A DNA stretch of 64,000 nt from an uncultured Formosa sp. (GCA_902516685.1 CABXZJ010000001.1:60336-124335); one strand, 5' to 3'; shown: positions 36,032-45,343, counted from the first letter of the stretch. Notes: generated by a model not told the origin, from the letters alone. Program-made: numbers and translations.

Positions 36032-37630
36032 TTAAACAACTTGCCGTCTTTTCTTAAACTTTCTATATACATAATTAATGAGTAGTATAATCAAAAACGG
36101 AATCAAGTACGACCTCCTTGGACCCTCGGAATGTACAGTAGTAAAAACACGTTCCCATCTAATTTTATTAAAACCCTTTCCATAGGAGTTCCAACTCATC
36201 CATATAAATACAGGCTTTCCAACAATATGATTTTCTGGGACAAAGCCCCATCGCCTTGCATCGATAGAATTATATCTATTATCTCCCATCATCCAGTAAT
36301 AGTTTTGTTTAAAAGTGTATTGCTTAACTTCAATTCCATTTACATATACTTTTTTCCCTTTGGCATAAATGCTATTACCTTCGTATTCCTGTATTACACG
36401 CTTATACAGAGGCATATTGGTAGTGGTCAGTTTAATAGTTGTCCCTTTTTTGGGGATATATACTGGGCCAAAGTGAGCCATATTCCAAGGGAATTCCGCA
36501 TCTTGTGGAAACATATTTTTATCTGGATATTCTTTAGGAATTGGCATTCTTTGAATACTTTCTACACTAGGGTGATTTTTAAAAAGCTTTGCATTTTCTG
36601 CTGTTGAAGCTGATAATCTGAAAGCAAAGTCTGATTTTTGGATGCCATCGGTAATATCATAATAAGTTTTTAGACGATTATCAATATTTCTGCTAAATTT
36701 TTTCCCTTCTTTTATAGTGCCTTCGTAACTAAACTGTAATTTTGCTCTGCTTGGAAGTATATTTTTTTTGCCGTTTGTAAATACAAATCCATTTCTAATT
36801 TCAAGTGAATCACCGGGCAACCCCACACATCGCTTTACAAGATTCGTCTTCTTATCTATTGGTTTATAATAATTACGATTTGGTGTGAAATCGTTCATGT
36901 CTAACAATGTATCAGCGGGTTGATTGAATACAACAATCTCATTGCGTTCAATTTTATCCCATCCTGGGATCCTAAGGTAGGGGAGTTGAAATTTATTTAA
37001 CCATGAGTTTTTGTTTTCCTCTTTCCGATCATTAAATAGGTATGATTTTTTTTTAACAAACGGTATTGTGTCATGTACCATTGGTAAGCTTAAGGTTGTC
37101 ATTGGCACTCTAGCTCCATAATGCATTTTACTTACTATTAAAAAATCACCAACCAGTAGAGATTTTTCTAATGAAGAAGATGGTATTACGAATGGTTGCA
37201 TGAAATAGATATGAACAGTACTCGCAACTACTATTGCGAATAGAATTGAGTTTATAAATTGTCCAGCTGAAGATTTTGGTTCTCTTCCTCGATTTTTTAC
37301 ATGTTGAACATTGGTAAAATAATTTAAATAAAAGCTATAAAAGCCAAGACTTAATACTGACAATAAAGTGTCTTGATTTTTGTTCTTCCCAAAACTTCTT
37401 GCTGTTTCAACCCATATCACGGGGAACATAATACAATTAATTACAGGAAGAAATATAAAGAAGATCCAATACCAGGGCCTATTTAAAATCTTAAATAATA
37501 CAATTGCATTGTAAACAGGCACAAAAGCTGCCCAGAAATTTTCACCTGCTTTTTTGTATAATTTCCATGTACTAAAACCATGGATTAGTTGAACTAATAA
37601 ACCAAAATAAAACCATTCCAGTAGAGACAT
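36032..37630 (-). CDS. lepB: Signal peptidase I LepB (long Bacteroidota form)
   Basis: This membrane serine protease removes signal peptides from exported proteins. At 532 residues it is much longer than the E. coli enzyme, as usual in Bacteroidota. An N-terminal DUF5684-like membrane region (WAAFVPVYNAIVLFKIL, YWIFFIFLPVINCIMF) comes before the S26 domain. The catalytic Ser is in VIPSSSLEKSLLVGDFLIVS, where Leu replaces the usual Met. The general-base Lys is in LVKRCVGLPGDSLEI, and the family box YYWMMGDNRYNSIDARRWG is near the end. A C-terminal membrane span (SYLIPFLIILLINYVY) closes the protein. dapB lies upstream. Confidence 0.95.
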   Translation of the reverse strand: MSLLEWFYFGLLVQLIHGFSTWKLYKKAGENFWAAFVPVYNAIVLFKILNRPWYWIFFIFLPVINCIMFPVIWVETARSFGKNKNQDTLLSVLSLGFYSFYLNYFTNVQHVKNRGREPKSSAGQFINSILFAIVVASTVHIYFMQPFVIPSSSLEKSLLVGDFLIVSKMHYGARVPMTTLSLPMVHDTIPFVKKKSYLFNDRKEENKNSWLNKFQLPYLRIPGWDKIERNEIVVFNQPADTLLDMNDFTPNRNYYKPIDKKTNLVKRCVGLPGDSLEIRNGFVFTNGKKNILPSRAKLQFSYEGTIKEGKKFSRNIDNRLKTYYDITDGIQKSDFAFRLSASTAENAKLFKNHPSVESIQRMPIPKEYPDKNMFPQDAEFPWNMAHFGPVYIPKKGTTIKLTTTNMPLYKRVIQEYEGNSIYAKGKKVYVNGIEVKQYTFKQNYYWMMGDNRYNSIDARRWGFVPENHIVGKPVFIWMSWNSYGKGFNKIRWERVFTTVHSEGPRRSYLIPFLIILLINYVYRKFKKRRQVV

Positions 37631-37672
37631 AATTTATTGTTTTTGTATTTAGAGTTATTTTTTATGGATTTA

Positions 37673-38380
37673 TTAATCATTGAATTTTAAAACATCTTTC
37701 ATTGAAAATACACCTTTTTTTCCAACTAACCATTCAGCAGCTATAACTGCGCCTAATCCAAACCCTTGACGACTTTTAGCGCTATGATTAATCTCTATAA
37801 TATCAACTTCGGATTCATATTTGACAGTATGAGTCCCAGTTGCGTTTTTTTTACGTTTTGATTTAATATTTATTTGATTTGGCTCAATCGATTCTTCAAT
37901 GGTCCATGTTTTATATCTGCTATGATCAATTATTGTTTCTGCAAGTTTTATTGCAGTTCCTGATGGATTATCTTTTTTCTGAGTGTGATGAATTTCTTCA
38001 ATTTTGATATCATAACATGATTGACTAGCTGTAATTTTTGCTAATCTTTGGTTTAACTCAAAAAAAAGGTTTACTCCTAAGCTAAAATTAGGAGCATACA
38101 AAAAGCTACCATTTTTATTAATACATAAATTTTTTACTCTATTAAAATTTTCTAACCATCCGGTTGTTCCAGAAACAATTGGGACGTCCTTATTTAGTGA
38201 GTGTTTGATATTATTCTCAGCAGCAGATGGAACGCTAAAATCAATCGCTACGTCTGCATCGCTAATATTTAAATCATTAATTTCTTTGTTAATTATACCT
38301 ATAATGCTATGTCCTCTTTTAATCGCGATTTTCTCTACAACTTTACCCATTTTTCCATATCCAAACAGTATGATTTTCAT
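37673..38380 (-). CDS. dapB: 4-hydroxy-tetrahydrodipicolinate reductase DapB
   Basis: DapB reduces 4-hydroxy-tetrahydrodipicolinate in lysine and meso-diaminopimelate synthesis, which feeds peptidoglycan. The 235 residues show IILFGYGKMGKVVEKIA (NAD(P)H loop), DFSVPSAAENN, VSGTTGWLENF, APNFSLGVNLFFEL, and EEIHHTQKKDNPSGTA with the catalytic His pair and Lys. Its length, below that of E. coli DapB, is usual for this phylum. It sits between the DUF5683 gene (3 bases away) and lepB. Confidence 0.95.
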   Translation of the reverse strand: MKIILFGYGKMGKVVEKIAIKRGHSIIGIINKEINDLNISDADVAIDFSVPSAAENNIKHSLNKDVPIVSGTTGWLENFNRVKNLCINKNGSFLYAPNFSLGVNLFFELNQRLAKITASQSCYDIKIEEIHHTQKKDNPSGTAIKLAETIIDHSRYKTWTIEESIEPNQINIKSKRKKNATGTHTVKYESEVDIIEINHSAKSRQGFGLGAVIAAEWLVGKKGVFSMKDVLKFND

Positions 38381-38383
38381 AGA

Positions 38384-38965
38384 TTAAAACTTTATGTTCA
38401 GTGAAAGTCCAAAATACGTATTGTAGTTAGGATTGTTATAATCAATAAAAGGCTCAATTGTTAGATTTTCGTCCATATTATATTGAAGTAAATGAGCATC
38501 TACATTTGCATCTATAATATTTAGAGCATACATCCCTACTGCTATTAAAATCGACATTTCTTTGTTTCGTTTCAAGGATCTTTGAGCTCTAATTAGTGCT
38601 TCTTGAGATATAAACGGAGTTACTCCAGTACCAAAATATTCATCATCTGTAAATCCTGCTAATCGTCTTTTGTATGCATCTCTATAGCTATCATATAATT
38701 TATCATTTTCAAAATAGAAATAAAGAGCAGTCCCAATAGCGCCGTATACTATTGGTATTTTCCAATATTTTTTATTGTAAGCCTGACCCAGACCAGGCAT
38801 AACAGCTGAGAAAAATGCGGCTTTTGATGGCCTTAAAGGATCATTAATAATTTTCTTGACTTTTTTAACAAGAATATTTGGATTATTTTCAATTGAACTG
38901 TTTTGGGACTTTACCCAAAAGCAAGTAAAAAAGCAAAAAATTAGAGTAAATGCTTTATAAGTCAC
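38384..38965 (-). CDS. DUF5683 exported/membrane protein
   Basis: This 193-residue protein has an N-terminal signal (KAFTLIFCFFTCFWVKSQN). The DUF5683 core, AAFFSAVMPGLGQAYNKKYW, is followed by hydrophobic helices (IPIVYGAIGTALYFYFEN, ILIAVGMYALNIIDANVDAH). The C-terminus (TYFGLSLNIKF) looks like a terminal beta strand of an outer-membrane protein. Genes of this family commonly sit next to parB and dapB in Flavobacteriia; its function is unknown. It overlaps the parB 3' end by 11 bases. Confidence 0.85.
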   Translation of the reverse strand: MTYKAFTLIFCFFTCFWVKSQNSSIENNPNILVKKVKKIINDPLRPSKAAFFSAVMPGLGQAYNKKYWKIPIVYGAIGTALYFYFENDKLYDSYRDAYKRRLAGFTDDEYFGTGVTPFISQEALIRAQRSLKRNKEMSILIAVGMYALNIIDANVDAHLLQYNMDENLTIEPFIDYNNPNYNTYFGLSLNIKF

Positions 38966-39854
38966 CTTTCAAAAGTCTTATTATGCGTTTATAATCTTCT
39001 TTAGAATTAAATGGAATTAAAATAGTTCCATTATCAATTCCTTTCATTTTAACTTTAATTTTTTTATCAAAGAGTTCTAAAATAGTCTCAATTCCATCAT
39101 TTATAAAACTAGGATTTTTAATTTTATTTTTAGGATAAGATTCTTTTAGTTTATTAATTTTTTTAATCAAATTTTCTGTTGCTCTAACAGAAAGTTTTTT
39201 TTCGATAATCAGTTCATATATTTCTATTTGTTTTTTAGAACTATTAATATTTATCATTGCTCGACCATGTCCCATGCCAATAAATCCGTCACGAATACCA
39301 GTTTGAATAATTGGATCAAGTTTTAAAAGTCTAAGATAGTTTGCAATAGTTGAACGTTTTTTCCCAACGCGATGGCTCATTTGGCTTTGTGTAAGTTTGA
39401 CTTCATTAATTAATCGCTTGTAGCTCAGCGCAATTTCAATAGGGTCTAGATCTTTTCGCTGAATATTTTCCACTAAGGCCATTTCCAATGCTTCTTGATC
39501 ATTAGCTAATCTTATATATGCCGCAATAGTTTTATTACCCAACATTTTAGATGCACGAAATCTTCTTTCGCCCGAGACTAATTGAAATAAATCATCGCCA
39601 ACCTTTCTTAAGGTTATTGGCTGAATCAGTCCTAATTCTTTTATTGATATCGCTAACTCATGAAGAGAATTTTTATCAAATTTTGACCTTGGCTGAAATG
39701 GGTTAGGTTCAATAAATTCAATTGGAATTTCTTGTACAGAACCAGTTGTGAACCTATTCTTATGCAACCTCTCCTGCTCATTGTCGGTTATTGGTTTTTT
39801 CAAGATTACTGAAAGTCCACGTCCCAAAGCTTGCCTTTTTATTGCTTTTGCCAT
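38955..39854 (-). CDS. parB: Chromosome partitioning protein ParB
   Basis: ParB binds parS sites and, as a CTP-dependent clamp, organises the origin region for segregation. The 299 residues show ALGRGLSVILKK at the N-terminus (the ParA-interacting end) and IPIEFIEPNPFQPRSKFD. The CTP-binding boxes are LIQPITLRKVGDDLFQLVSG and GERRFRASKML. MALVENIQRKDLDPIEIA and the helix-turn-helix LTQSQMSHRVGKKRSTIANY follow. A compact C-terminal dimerisation tail ends the protein. It is 2 bases after parA. I found no convincing parS palindrome by eye. Confidence 0.95.
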   Translation of the reverse strand: MAKAIKRQALGRGLSVILKKPITDNEQERLHKNRFTTGSVQEIPIEFIEPNPFQPRSKFDKNSLHELAISIKELGLIQPITLRKVGDDLFQLVSGERRFRASKMLGNKTIAAYIRLANDQEALEMALVENIQRKDLDPIEIALSYKRLINEVKLTQSQMSHRVGKKRSTIANYLRLLKLDPIIQTGIRDGFIGMGHGRAMININSSKKQIEIYELIIEKKLSVRATENLIKKINKLKESYPKNKIKNPSFINDGIETILELFDKKIKVKMKGIDNGTILIPFNSKEDYKRIIRLLKGDL

Positions 39855-39856
39855 TA

Positions 39857-40621
39857 TTAATTCTGATTAAGTAGAAATTCCTTTGCCAAACTTAAGTAAT
39901 TTGAAGCACCTTTACTATTGACGTCATAATTAATGATACTTTCACCAAAACCTGGCGCCTCTCCCAAGCTAACATTTCTTTGAATAATTGTTTTAAAAAC
40001 CATATTGTTAAAGTGGTTTTTAACTTCTTCTACAACTTGATTTGAAAGTCTTAGTCTAGAATCATACATTGTTAATAAAAGTCCTTCAATTTCAAGCAAG
40101 GAATTATGGATTTTCTGAATGCTTTTTATCGTATTAAGAAGCTTTCCAAGTCCTTCAAGGGCAAAATATTCACATTGAATTGGTATTATAATTGAATCTG
40201 AAGCAGTAAGAGCATTAATTGTTAGAAGTCCTAATGACGGGGCGCAATCTATTATAATATAGTCATATTTTAATTTTATTGATTTCAAAGATTTTTTGAG
40301 CATATACTCTCTATCTTCAATATCAACTAATTCAATTTCGATCGCTACTAAATCAATATTTGAAGCGATAATATCTACATTAATTGCAGATGATTTTATA
40401 ATAGCATCTTTCACATCACAACTTTGTTCTATCACTTCATATGTTCCATATTTAAAATTATCAATATCAATACCAAGTCCTGAACTTGCACTTCCTTGAG
40501 GGTCTGAATCAATCAACAATACTTTTTTTTCTAATACACCAAGTGAAGCTGCTAGATTTATGCTAGTAGTGGTTTTCCCTACTCCCCCTTTTTGATTAGC
40601 GACAGCGATAATTTTGCACAT
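39857..40621 (-). CDS. parA: Chromosome partitioning ATPase ParA
   Basis: This 254-residue deviant-Walker ATPase works with ParB in origin segregation. The P-loop is VANQKGGVGKTTTSINLAAS with the signature Lys, followed by LLIDSDPQGSASSGLG and YDYIIIDCAPSLGLLTINAL. IPIQCEYFALEGLGKLL and RNVSLGEAPGFGESIINYD are typical of chromosomal ParA/Soj proteins. It heads the run parA, parB, DUF5683, dapB, lepB, WbqC on the minus strand, linking segregation with envelope genes. Confidence 0.96.
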   Translation of the reverse strand: MCKIIAVANQKGGVGKTTTSINLAASLGVLEKKVLLIDSDPQGSASSGLGIDIDNFKYGTYEVIEQSCDVKDAIIKSSAINVDIIASNIDLVAIEIELVDIEDREYMLKKSLKSIKLKYDYIIIDCAPSLGLLTINALTASDSIIIPIQCEYFALEGLGKLLNTIKSIQKIHNSLLEIEGLLLTMYDSRLRLSNQVVEEVKNHFNNMVFKTIIQRNVSLGEAPGFGESIINYDVNSKGASNYLSLAKEFLLNQN

Positions 40622-40794
40622 TTAATAAAAAGTTGCTTTTATGTAAAAATACAATTATTTGCTTTTAATAAATACCTATAAATTAGAACAATATTAACAA
40701 TTTACAATATTAGAAAGCTATATAAATACAAAGTTTTTTGTTTTTACTAATTAGAAGTTTTTAAAATTTAAAATCATAAATCAACTTAGTAATA
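40622..40794. other. Non-coding gap between parA and the DivIC-like gene
   Basis: This is 173 bases of very AT-rich sequence upstream of parA. I see no tRNA, no frame longer than about 20 codons and no strong hairpin. It probably carries the parA promoter on the minus strand; TATTTTTA around 40645-40652 on that strand is one base short of the -7 consensus. Confidence 0.5.
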
Positions 40795-41118
40795 TTAATC
40801 TTTTTTTCTTACTGTGTCCGAGACTATAATAAATATATCTTCATTTTTTTTCTTCATATAATATTTTTCTCTAGCATATTTTTCCAAACCTTCAATTGTT
40901 TCAAATTTTTTCAATATTTCATTATCACTTTTAATTTCACCACTGTAAAAAATTTTTTTAGATTTTAATTGTTTGATTTCATTGTTTAGTTCTCTATGAA
41001 TCAACCAAGAATTTGCATCAAAGAAAAGCATCCAAATTATAAAGATAAATGATGTAAATAGAAATATATTTCTATATATATTTAGCCATTTTTTAAAAAG
41101 AATTAATTTATTTTTCAT
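40795..41118 (-). CDS. Septum formation initiator protein (DivIC/FtsB-like)
   Basis: This 107-residue bitopic membrane protein has one span (IFLFTSFIFIIWMLFF) and a periplasmic coiled coil (LIHRELNNEIKQLKSKKIFY). The family end EGLEKYAREKYYMKKKNEDIF follows. DivIC/FtsB proteins join FtsL in the divisome core that activates septal peptidoglycan synthesis. It overlaps the udk 3' end by 11 bases, a gene pair common in flavobacteria. Confidence 0.88.
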   Translation of the reverse strand: MKNKLILFKKWLNIYRNIFLFTSFIFIIWMLFFDANSWLIHRELNNEIKQLKSKKIFYSGEIKSDNEILKKFETIEGLEKYAREKYYMKKKNEDIFIIVSDTVRKKD

Positions 41119-41710
41119 TTAATTTTAAAATTATTTGATTTACATTCACGCTTGAATTGTCATGATTTTCAATAATTAAATCAGCAAGCTTTATGTTTGG
41201 TTTAATATATTTATCGTGCATTGGTTTTAGAGTGCTTTTAAAACGATTCATGATTTCTTCACGAGTCCTTCCACGTTCTGAAATATCTCTTTTAATACGT
41301 CTTTCCATGCGTATTTCACTATTTGCATTAATAAAAACTTTAAAATCAAACAGATTTCTAAGTTTTTCATTGTTCATGATAAGAATTCCTTCAACAATTA
41401 ATATTTTTTTTGGCTTTATTAAAATTGTTTTAGTAGTACGATTGTGAATTTTAAAATCATAAATAGGTTGTTTAATTTCACCCCCATCTTTTAATTTTTT
41501 AATGTTTTTGTATAGAAGTTCAAAATCAATAGCATATGGATGATCGTAGTTTAGAAGACATCTTTTTTTGAATGTAATATTAGAATTATCTTTGTAATAT
41601 GAATCTTGTGATATAACTTGAATTTTTGAAGAAGGGAATTTTGATGTTATTTCATTTACAATTTTAGTTTTACCACTACCAGTGCCCCCGTAAACTCCAA
41701 TGATAATCAT
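41108..41710 (-). CDS. udk: Uridine kinase Udk
   Basis: Udk phosphorylates uridine and cytidine for pyrimidine salvage. The 200-residue P-loop kinase has IGVYGGTGSGKTKIVNEI (Walker A), VISQDSYYKD, NYDHPYAIDFELLYKNIKKL, LIVEGILIMNNEKLRNLFDF and RIKRDISERGRTREEIMNRF. Length and order are standard. The gene starts divergently from trxB, with a TAACTTTG element 23 bases upstream. Confidence 0.93.
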   Translation of the reverse strand: MIIIGVYGGTGSGKTKIVNEITSKFPSSKIQVISQDSYYKDNSNITFKKRCLLNYDHPYAIDFELLYKNIKKLKDGGEIKQPIYDFKIHNRTTKTILIKPKKILIVEGILIMNNEKLRNLFDFKVFINANSEIRMERRIKRDISERGRTREEIMNRFKSTLKPMHDKYIKPNIKLADLIIENHDNSSVNVNQIILKLNEK

Positions 41711-41733
41711 ACTTGAAAATATAAATCTACTTA

Positions 41734-41741
41734 CAAAGTTA
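41734..41741 (-). promoter_or_regulatory. Promoter -7 element TAACTTTG for udk
   Basis: On the minus strand this is a full TAnnTTTG match, 23 bases upstream of the udk ATG, in the gap divergent from trxB. No TTG -33 element is evident upstream. Confidence 0.5.
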
Positions 41742-41824
41742 ATATTTTATTTGATGTATTTTTAGAATTAATAACTTAAACTAAACTGTTAATAACTTAG
41801 ATGATTTTATTTGATTAAAACATT

Positions 41825-41832
41825 TATTTTTG
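41825..41832 (+). promoter_or_regulatory. Promoter -7 element TATTTTTG for trxB
   Basis: This full TAnnTTTG match ends 19 bases before the trxB ATG. A TTG at 41811-41813 is too close to be a -33 element. The leader would be about a dozen bases. Confidence 0.5.
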
Positions 41833-41851
41833 TGCTCAAATATTTGAAATT

Positions 41852-42802
41852 ATGTCTAAAGTTATCGAATCTGTTAAGTGTTTGATTATTGGGTCTGGCC
41901 CCGCTGGATATACAGCTGCAATTTATGCATCACGCGCTAATATGTTTCCAGTATTGTACCAAGGAACTCAGCCTGGAGGACAATTGACAACAACTAATGA
42001 TGTTGAAAACTTTCCCGGTTACCCAGATGGAATAACAGGGCCTGAAATGATGCTAGAGTTACAAGCTCAGGCTACAAGGTTTGGTACTGACGTCAGGGAT
42101 GGATGGGTTACCAAGGTAGATTTTTCATCAACTCCACTTAAAGTTTGGATAAACGATAAAAAGGAAATCCTGTGCGATAGTATAATAATTTCAACAGGAG
42201 CATCAGCTAAATATCTTGGGTTAGATTCTGAACAGAAGTATCTAAAACTTGGGGGTGGAGTATCCGCATGCGCTGTTTGTGATGGTTTTTTCTATAAAAA
42301 TCAAGATGTTGTCATTGTTGGTGCTGGTGATTCTGCTTGCGAGGAAGCCCACTACCTCTCAAAATTGTGTTCAAAAGTAACAATGCTCGTAAGACGTGAT
42401 GTTTTCAGAGCTTCCAAGATTATGTCTAATAGAGTTATCAACACAAAAAACATTGAAATTCTTTACAACACTGAAACAATAGAGGTTCTAGGTAATGGCC
42501 AAGTTGTCAATGGAGTAAGAGTCAAAAATAAGCTGACTAATGATGTTAAGGATATTCCTGCTACTGGTTTTTTCGTAGCAATTGGTCACAAACCTAATAC
42601 AGATATTTTTATTGATTATTTAGACTTAGATGAAACAGGTTATATTATCAATATTCCTGGGACTTCAAAAACTAACGTGAAAGGTGTTTTTGTTAGCGGT
42701 GATGCTGCTGACAATGTTTACAGACAAGCAGTTACAGCAGCTGGAACGGGCTGTATGGCTGCATTAGATGCTGAGCGATATCTCTCTTCTAAAGAGTGTT
42801 AG
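41852..42802 (+). CDS. trxB: Thioredoxin reductase TrxB
   Basis: This 316-residue FAD enzyme passes electrons from NADPH to thioredoxin. It shows IIGSGPAGYTAAIYASRAN (FAD loop), GQLTTTNDVENFPGYPDG, the redox-active pair in ACAVCDGFFYKNQDVVIVG, the NADPH loop GAGDSACEEAHYLSKL, and GVFVSGDAADNVYRQAVTAA near the end. All cofactor and active-site elements are present. It is monocistronic, and its stop lies 14 bases from the convergent pheT stop. Confidence 0.97.
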   Translation: MSKVIESVKCLIIGSGPAGYTAAIYASRANMFPVLYQGTQPGGQLTTTNDVENFPGYPDGITGPEMMLELQAQATRFGTDVRDGWVTKVDFSSTPLKVWINDKKEILCDSIIISTGASAKYLGLDSEQKYLKLGGGVSACAVCDGFFYKNQDVVIVGAGDSACEEAHYLSKLCSKVTMLVRRDVFRASKIMSNRVINTKNIEILYNTETIEVLGNGQVVNGVRVKNKLTNDVKDIPATGFFVAIGHKPNTDIFIDYLDLDETGYIINIPGTSKTNVKGVFVSGDAADNVYRQAVTAAGTGCMAALDAERYLSSKEC

Positions 42803-42816
42803 TTAAAATAATTAAT

Positions 42817-45243
42817 TTATCTTAACTCAGCTCCGAGTTTATTTTCTAATCTTTTTTGTAATTTTAGCATTACTTTTTCAATTTCTTTTTCGTTTAGAGT
42901 CTTTGACATATTTTGCAGAGTAAAACTTACGGCATAGCTTTTTTTCCCCTTGGGTAAGTTGCTACCATTATAAACGTCAAATAAATTTATGTCTTTAAGA
43001 ATTTTTTTATCTGTTTCTTTTGCAATTTTGTAAATTGATTCAAAACTAATTTCTTTATCAATAAGTAATGCAAAATCACGTTTTACAATAGGAAACTTCG
43101 GAATTTCACTGAATTTTATATTGTTTGATTTCAATGAGTCTAGCACTGCAATCCAATTAAAATTAATGTAGTATACAACTTGTTCAATGTCAAATTTTTG
43201 AGTAATACTTTTTTTTACAATACCATAGTCAACAATACTTTCCCCCCCAATATTTAAAGTTTGTCCTTCACTAAATATATGACTTTTTTGATATGTAAAT
43301 TTAATTTTGGAAAGTCCAATTTTTTCAAGAAGTGTTAATGCGATACCTTTTACATAGAAAAAATCAATTGAGTCGTTAGATTTTTTCCAATGTGTTGTAG
43401 ATTTTGTCCCCAACATCAATATAGATAAGTGGCTAAATTCTTTATTATTTCCGTCAATTAAGTGGTATGTTTTTCCAAATTCAAATAATTTCAAATGATT
43501 TTGCTGACGATTTAGATTATATAATATAGTTTCCAATCCAGAAAACAGCATTGATGTTCTTAGAACTGAAAGCTCATTGCTCAGGGGATTTAAAATTTCA
43601 ATTGGTTTATTATTATTTGTCTTCTCAGCTAAATAAGAATATTTATTATTTGTTAAAGAGTTGTTTATAATTTCAAAAAACCCCAGACTAACTAAATGAT
43701 TAGCCAATGAATTTTCAATTTTATAACTACTATTTTTTGATATATTTGAAATAGATGTGTTTAGCTTTTGTCGACTTTCTATATTATTGTAACCATAAAC
43801 TCTTAAAATCTCTTCAATAACATCGATTTCTCTTTCAACATCATTTCTAAAAGCAGGTATAGTTAAACCCAATCCAGCTTCAGTAACACTATTGACTTTA
43901 ATTTCTAAAGATGATAATATTTGTTTTACAGTCTCTTTTGGAATTTCTTGCCCTATAAGTTTATTTGTGCTTTCAAAACTTAAAAATACCTGTTTGTCCT
44001 TGATTTTTTTTGGGTATTCGTCAATCAGATCACTTGAAATTTCTCCTCCAGCAATTTCAGTGATAAGAGTAGCCGCATATTTTAATGCGTATTTTGTAAT
44101 ATTTGGATCTATACCACGTTCAAAACGAAATGAAGCATCTGTATAAAGTCCATGTCGTTTTGCAGTTTTTCTAATACTTACTGCATCAAAATGTGCTGAT
44201 TCAAGAAATATATTTTTTGTAGATTCTTTAACCCCTGAATCTAATCCGCCAAATACACCAGCTAAACACATTGGAGAATCTATATTGCATATTATTAAGT
44301 CTTCAGGATCTAAAGTGCGTTTAATCCCATCCAAAGTTGTGAATGATTCGGATTTTTTGGCATTTCTTACAATGACTTTTTGACCATTTATTTCATCAGC
44401 ATCAAATACGTGTAAAGGTTGACCTAAACTATGAAGTACATAATTTGTAATGTCTACAATGTTATTGATAGGGCTAAGTCCAATCGCTTTCAGGCGCTGT
44501 TGCATCCAATTTGGAGAGGCTTCGATTTTAACTCCAGAGATTGTTATACCGCAGTAGCGTGCAGCTTTGTCTTTCGCCTCAACAACCACATCAATTTTTA
44601 AGGTTCTGTTGTCAACATGAAAACCTGAAACTGAGGGGCTCATCAGTTCTGGATTTAAACCTTCTTGAATCAAGCCTGCTTTGAGATCTCTAGCTGTGCC
44701 GTAATGACTCATTGCATCGGCTCTGTTTGGGGTCAAACCAATATCAAACACAATATCATTTTCAATATTAAAATTTTCTGAAAGAGGACTTCCTGTGGTT
44801 AAATTTTTATCCAATATCATTATACCATCGTGGTTGGGTCCAAGACCCAATTCGTCTTCAGCACAAAGCATTCCATAGCTTTCTTCACCGCGAATTTTTC
44901 CCTTTTTGATTTTCCATGGTTCACCTTCTGCAGTATATAAAGTGGTTCCAATGGTAGCAACAGCAACTTTTTGACCAACGGCAACATTAGGGGCGCCACA
45001 AACGATTTTTAAGATTTGGCCATCTCCAACATTGACTGTAGTTAATTTCAATCGGTCTGCATTGGGGTGTTTTTCACAAATTTTTACCTCACCCACAACA
45101 ATGCCCTTTAATCCGCCTTTGATAGAAGCGTATGCTTCAATTCCTTCAACCTCTAGCCCTAAGTTTGTAAGAAGTTCTGATGTTTTTTCTGGTGTCCAAT
45201 CAATGTTGATGAATTGTTTTAGCCAGTTGTATGAAATTTTCAT
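42817..45243 (-). CDS. pheT: Phenylalanine-tRNA ligase beta subunit PheT
   Basis: PheT forms the alpha2-beta2 phenylalanyl-tRNA synthetase with PheS, which is not in this window. The 808-residue protein begins KISYNWLKQFINIDW. It then shows the tRNA-binding EMAP-like domain (GIVVGEVKICEKHPNADRLK, VCGAPNVAVGQKVAVA), B3/B4 editing domain elements (LTPNRADAMSHYGTARDL, MCLAGVFGGLDSGVK), a B5 domain and a catalytic-like core. The C-terminal anticodon-binding FDX-ACB domain (FPIVKRDFALLIDKEIS) is followed by the family end KLGAELR. It has its own promoter. Confidence 0.97.
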   Translation of the reverse strand: MKISYNWLKQFINIDWTPEKTSELLTNLGLEVEGIEAYASIKGGLKGIVVGEVKICEKHPNADRLKLTTVNVGDGQILKIVCGAPNVAVGQKVAVATIGTTLYTAEGEPWKIKKGKIRGEESYGMLCAEDELGLGPNHDGIMILDKNLTTGSPLSENFNIENDIVFDIGLTPNRADAMSHYGTARDLKAGLIQEGLNPELMSPSVSGFHVDNRTLKIDVVVEAKDKAARYCGITISGVKIEASPNWMQQRLKAIGLSPINNIVDITNYVLHSLGQPLHVFDADEINGQKVIVRNAKKSESFTTLDGIKRTLDPEDLIICNIDSPMCLAGVFGGLDSGVKESTKNIFLESAHFDAVSIRKTAKRHGLYTDASFRFERGIDPNITKYALKYAATLITEIAGGEISSDLIDEYPKKIKDKQVFLSFESTNKLIGQEIPKETVKQILSSLEIKVNSVTEAGLGLTIPAFRNDVEREIDVIEEILRVYGYNNIESRQKLNTSISNISKNSSYKIENSLANHLVSLGFFEIINNSLTNNKYSYLAEKTNNNKPIEILNPLSNELSVLRTSMLFSGLETILYNLNRQQNHLKLFEFGKTYHLIDGNNKEFSHLSILMLGTKSTTHWKKSNDSIDFFYVKGIALTLLEKIGLSKIKFTYQKSHIFSEGQTLNIGGESIVDYGIVKKSITQKFDIEQVVYYINFNWIAVLDSLKSNNIKFSEIPKFPIVKRDFALLIDKEISFESIYKIAKETDKKILKDINLFDVYNGSNLPKGKKSYAVSFTLQNMSKTLNEKEIEKVMLKLQKRLENKLGAELR

Positions 45244-45262
45244 ATACTATTATTAACCTATG

Positions 45263-45292
45263 CAAATATAAAGCTATGATATTATCTAGCAA
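45263..45292 (-). promoter_or_regulatory. Promoter of pheT (TTG, 19-base spacer, TATATTTG)
   Basis: On the minus strand, a -33 TTG (plus coordinates 45290-45292) is followed after 19 bases by TATATTTG (45270-45263), which ends 19 bases before the pheT ATG. This is the best two-part match to the Bacteroidota promoter consensus in the window. It starts only 5 bases after the hairpin that ends the OmpA gene. Confidence 0.65.
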
Positions 45293-45297
45293 ATAAA

Positions 45298-45320
45298 AAG
45301 CCCAACCAAAAGTTGGGCTT
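45298..45320 (-). terminator. Rho-independent terminator after the OmpA lipoprotein gene
   Basis: A perfect 9-bp stem pairs AAGCCCAAC (45312-45320 read on the minus strand) with GTTGGGCTT (45298-45306) around a 5-base loop. On the minus strand it is followed by TTTATTT. It lies 24 bases after the stop of the OmpA lipoprotein gene and directly before the pheT promoter, separating the two units. Confidence 0.85.
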
Positions 45321-45343
45321 CAATGTTCATAAAGTTCTTTGGG

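Noticed and set aside
36131..36607. Open frame of 158 codons on the plus strand
   Set aside because: Antisense to the conserved catalytic half of lepB, with no domain and no promoter.
38955..40794. parS site or replication origin near parAB
   Set aside because: I looked for a 16-base palindrome like the parS consensus and for DnaA-box clusters in and around parAB and found none by eye; a motif search would be needed to exclude them.
42790..42835. Bidirectional terminator between trxB and pheT
   Set aside because: AGTTAA and TTAACT can pair, but the stem is short and AT-only and the loop long; not convincing.
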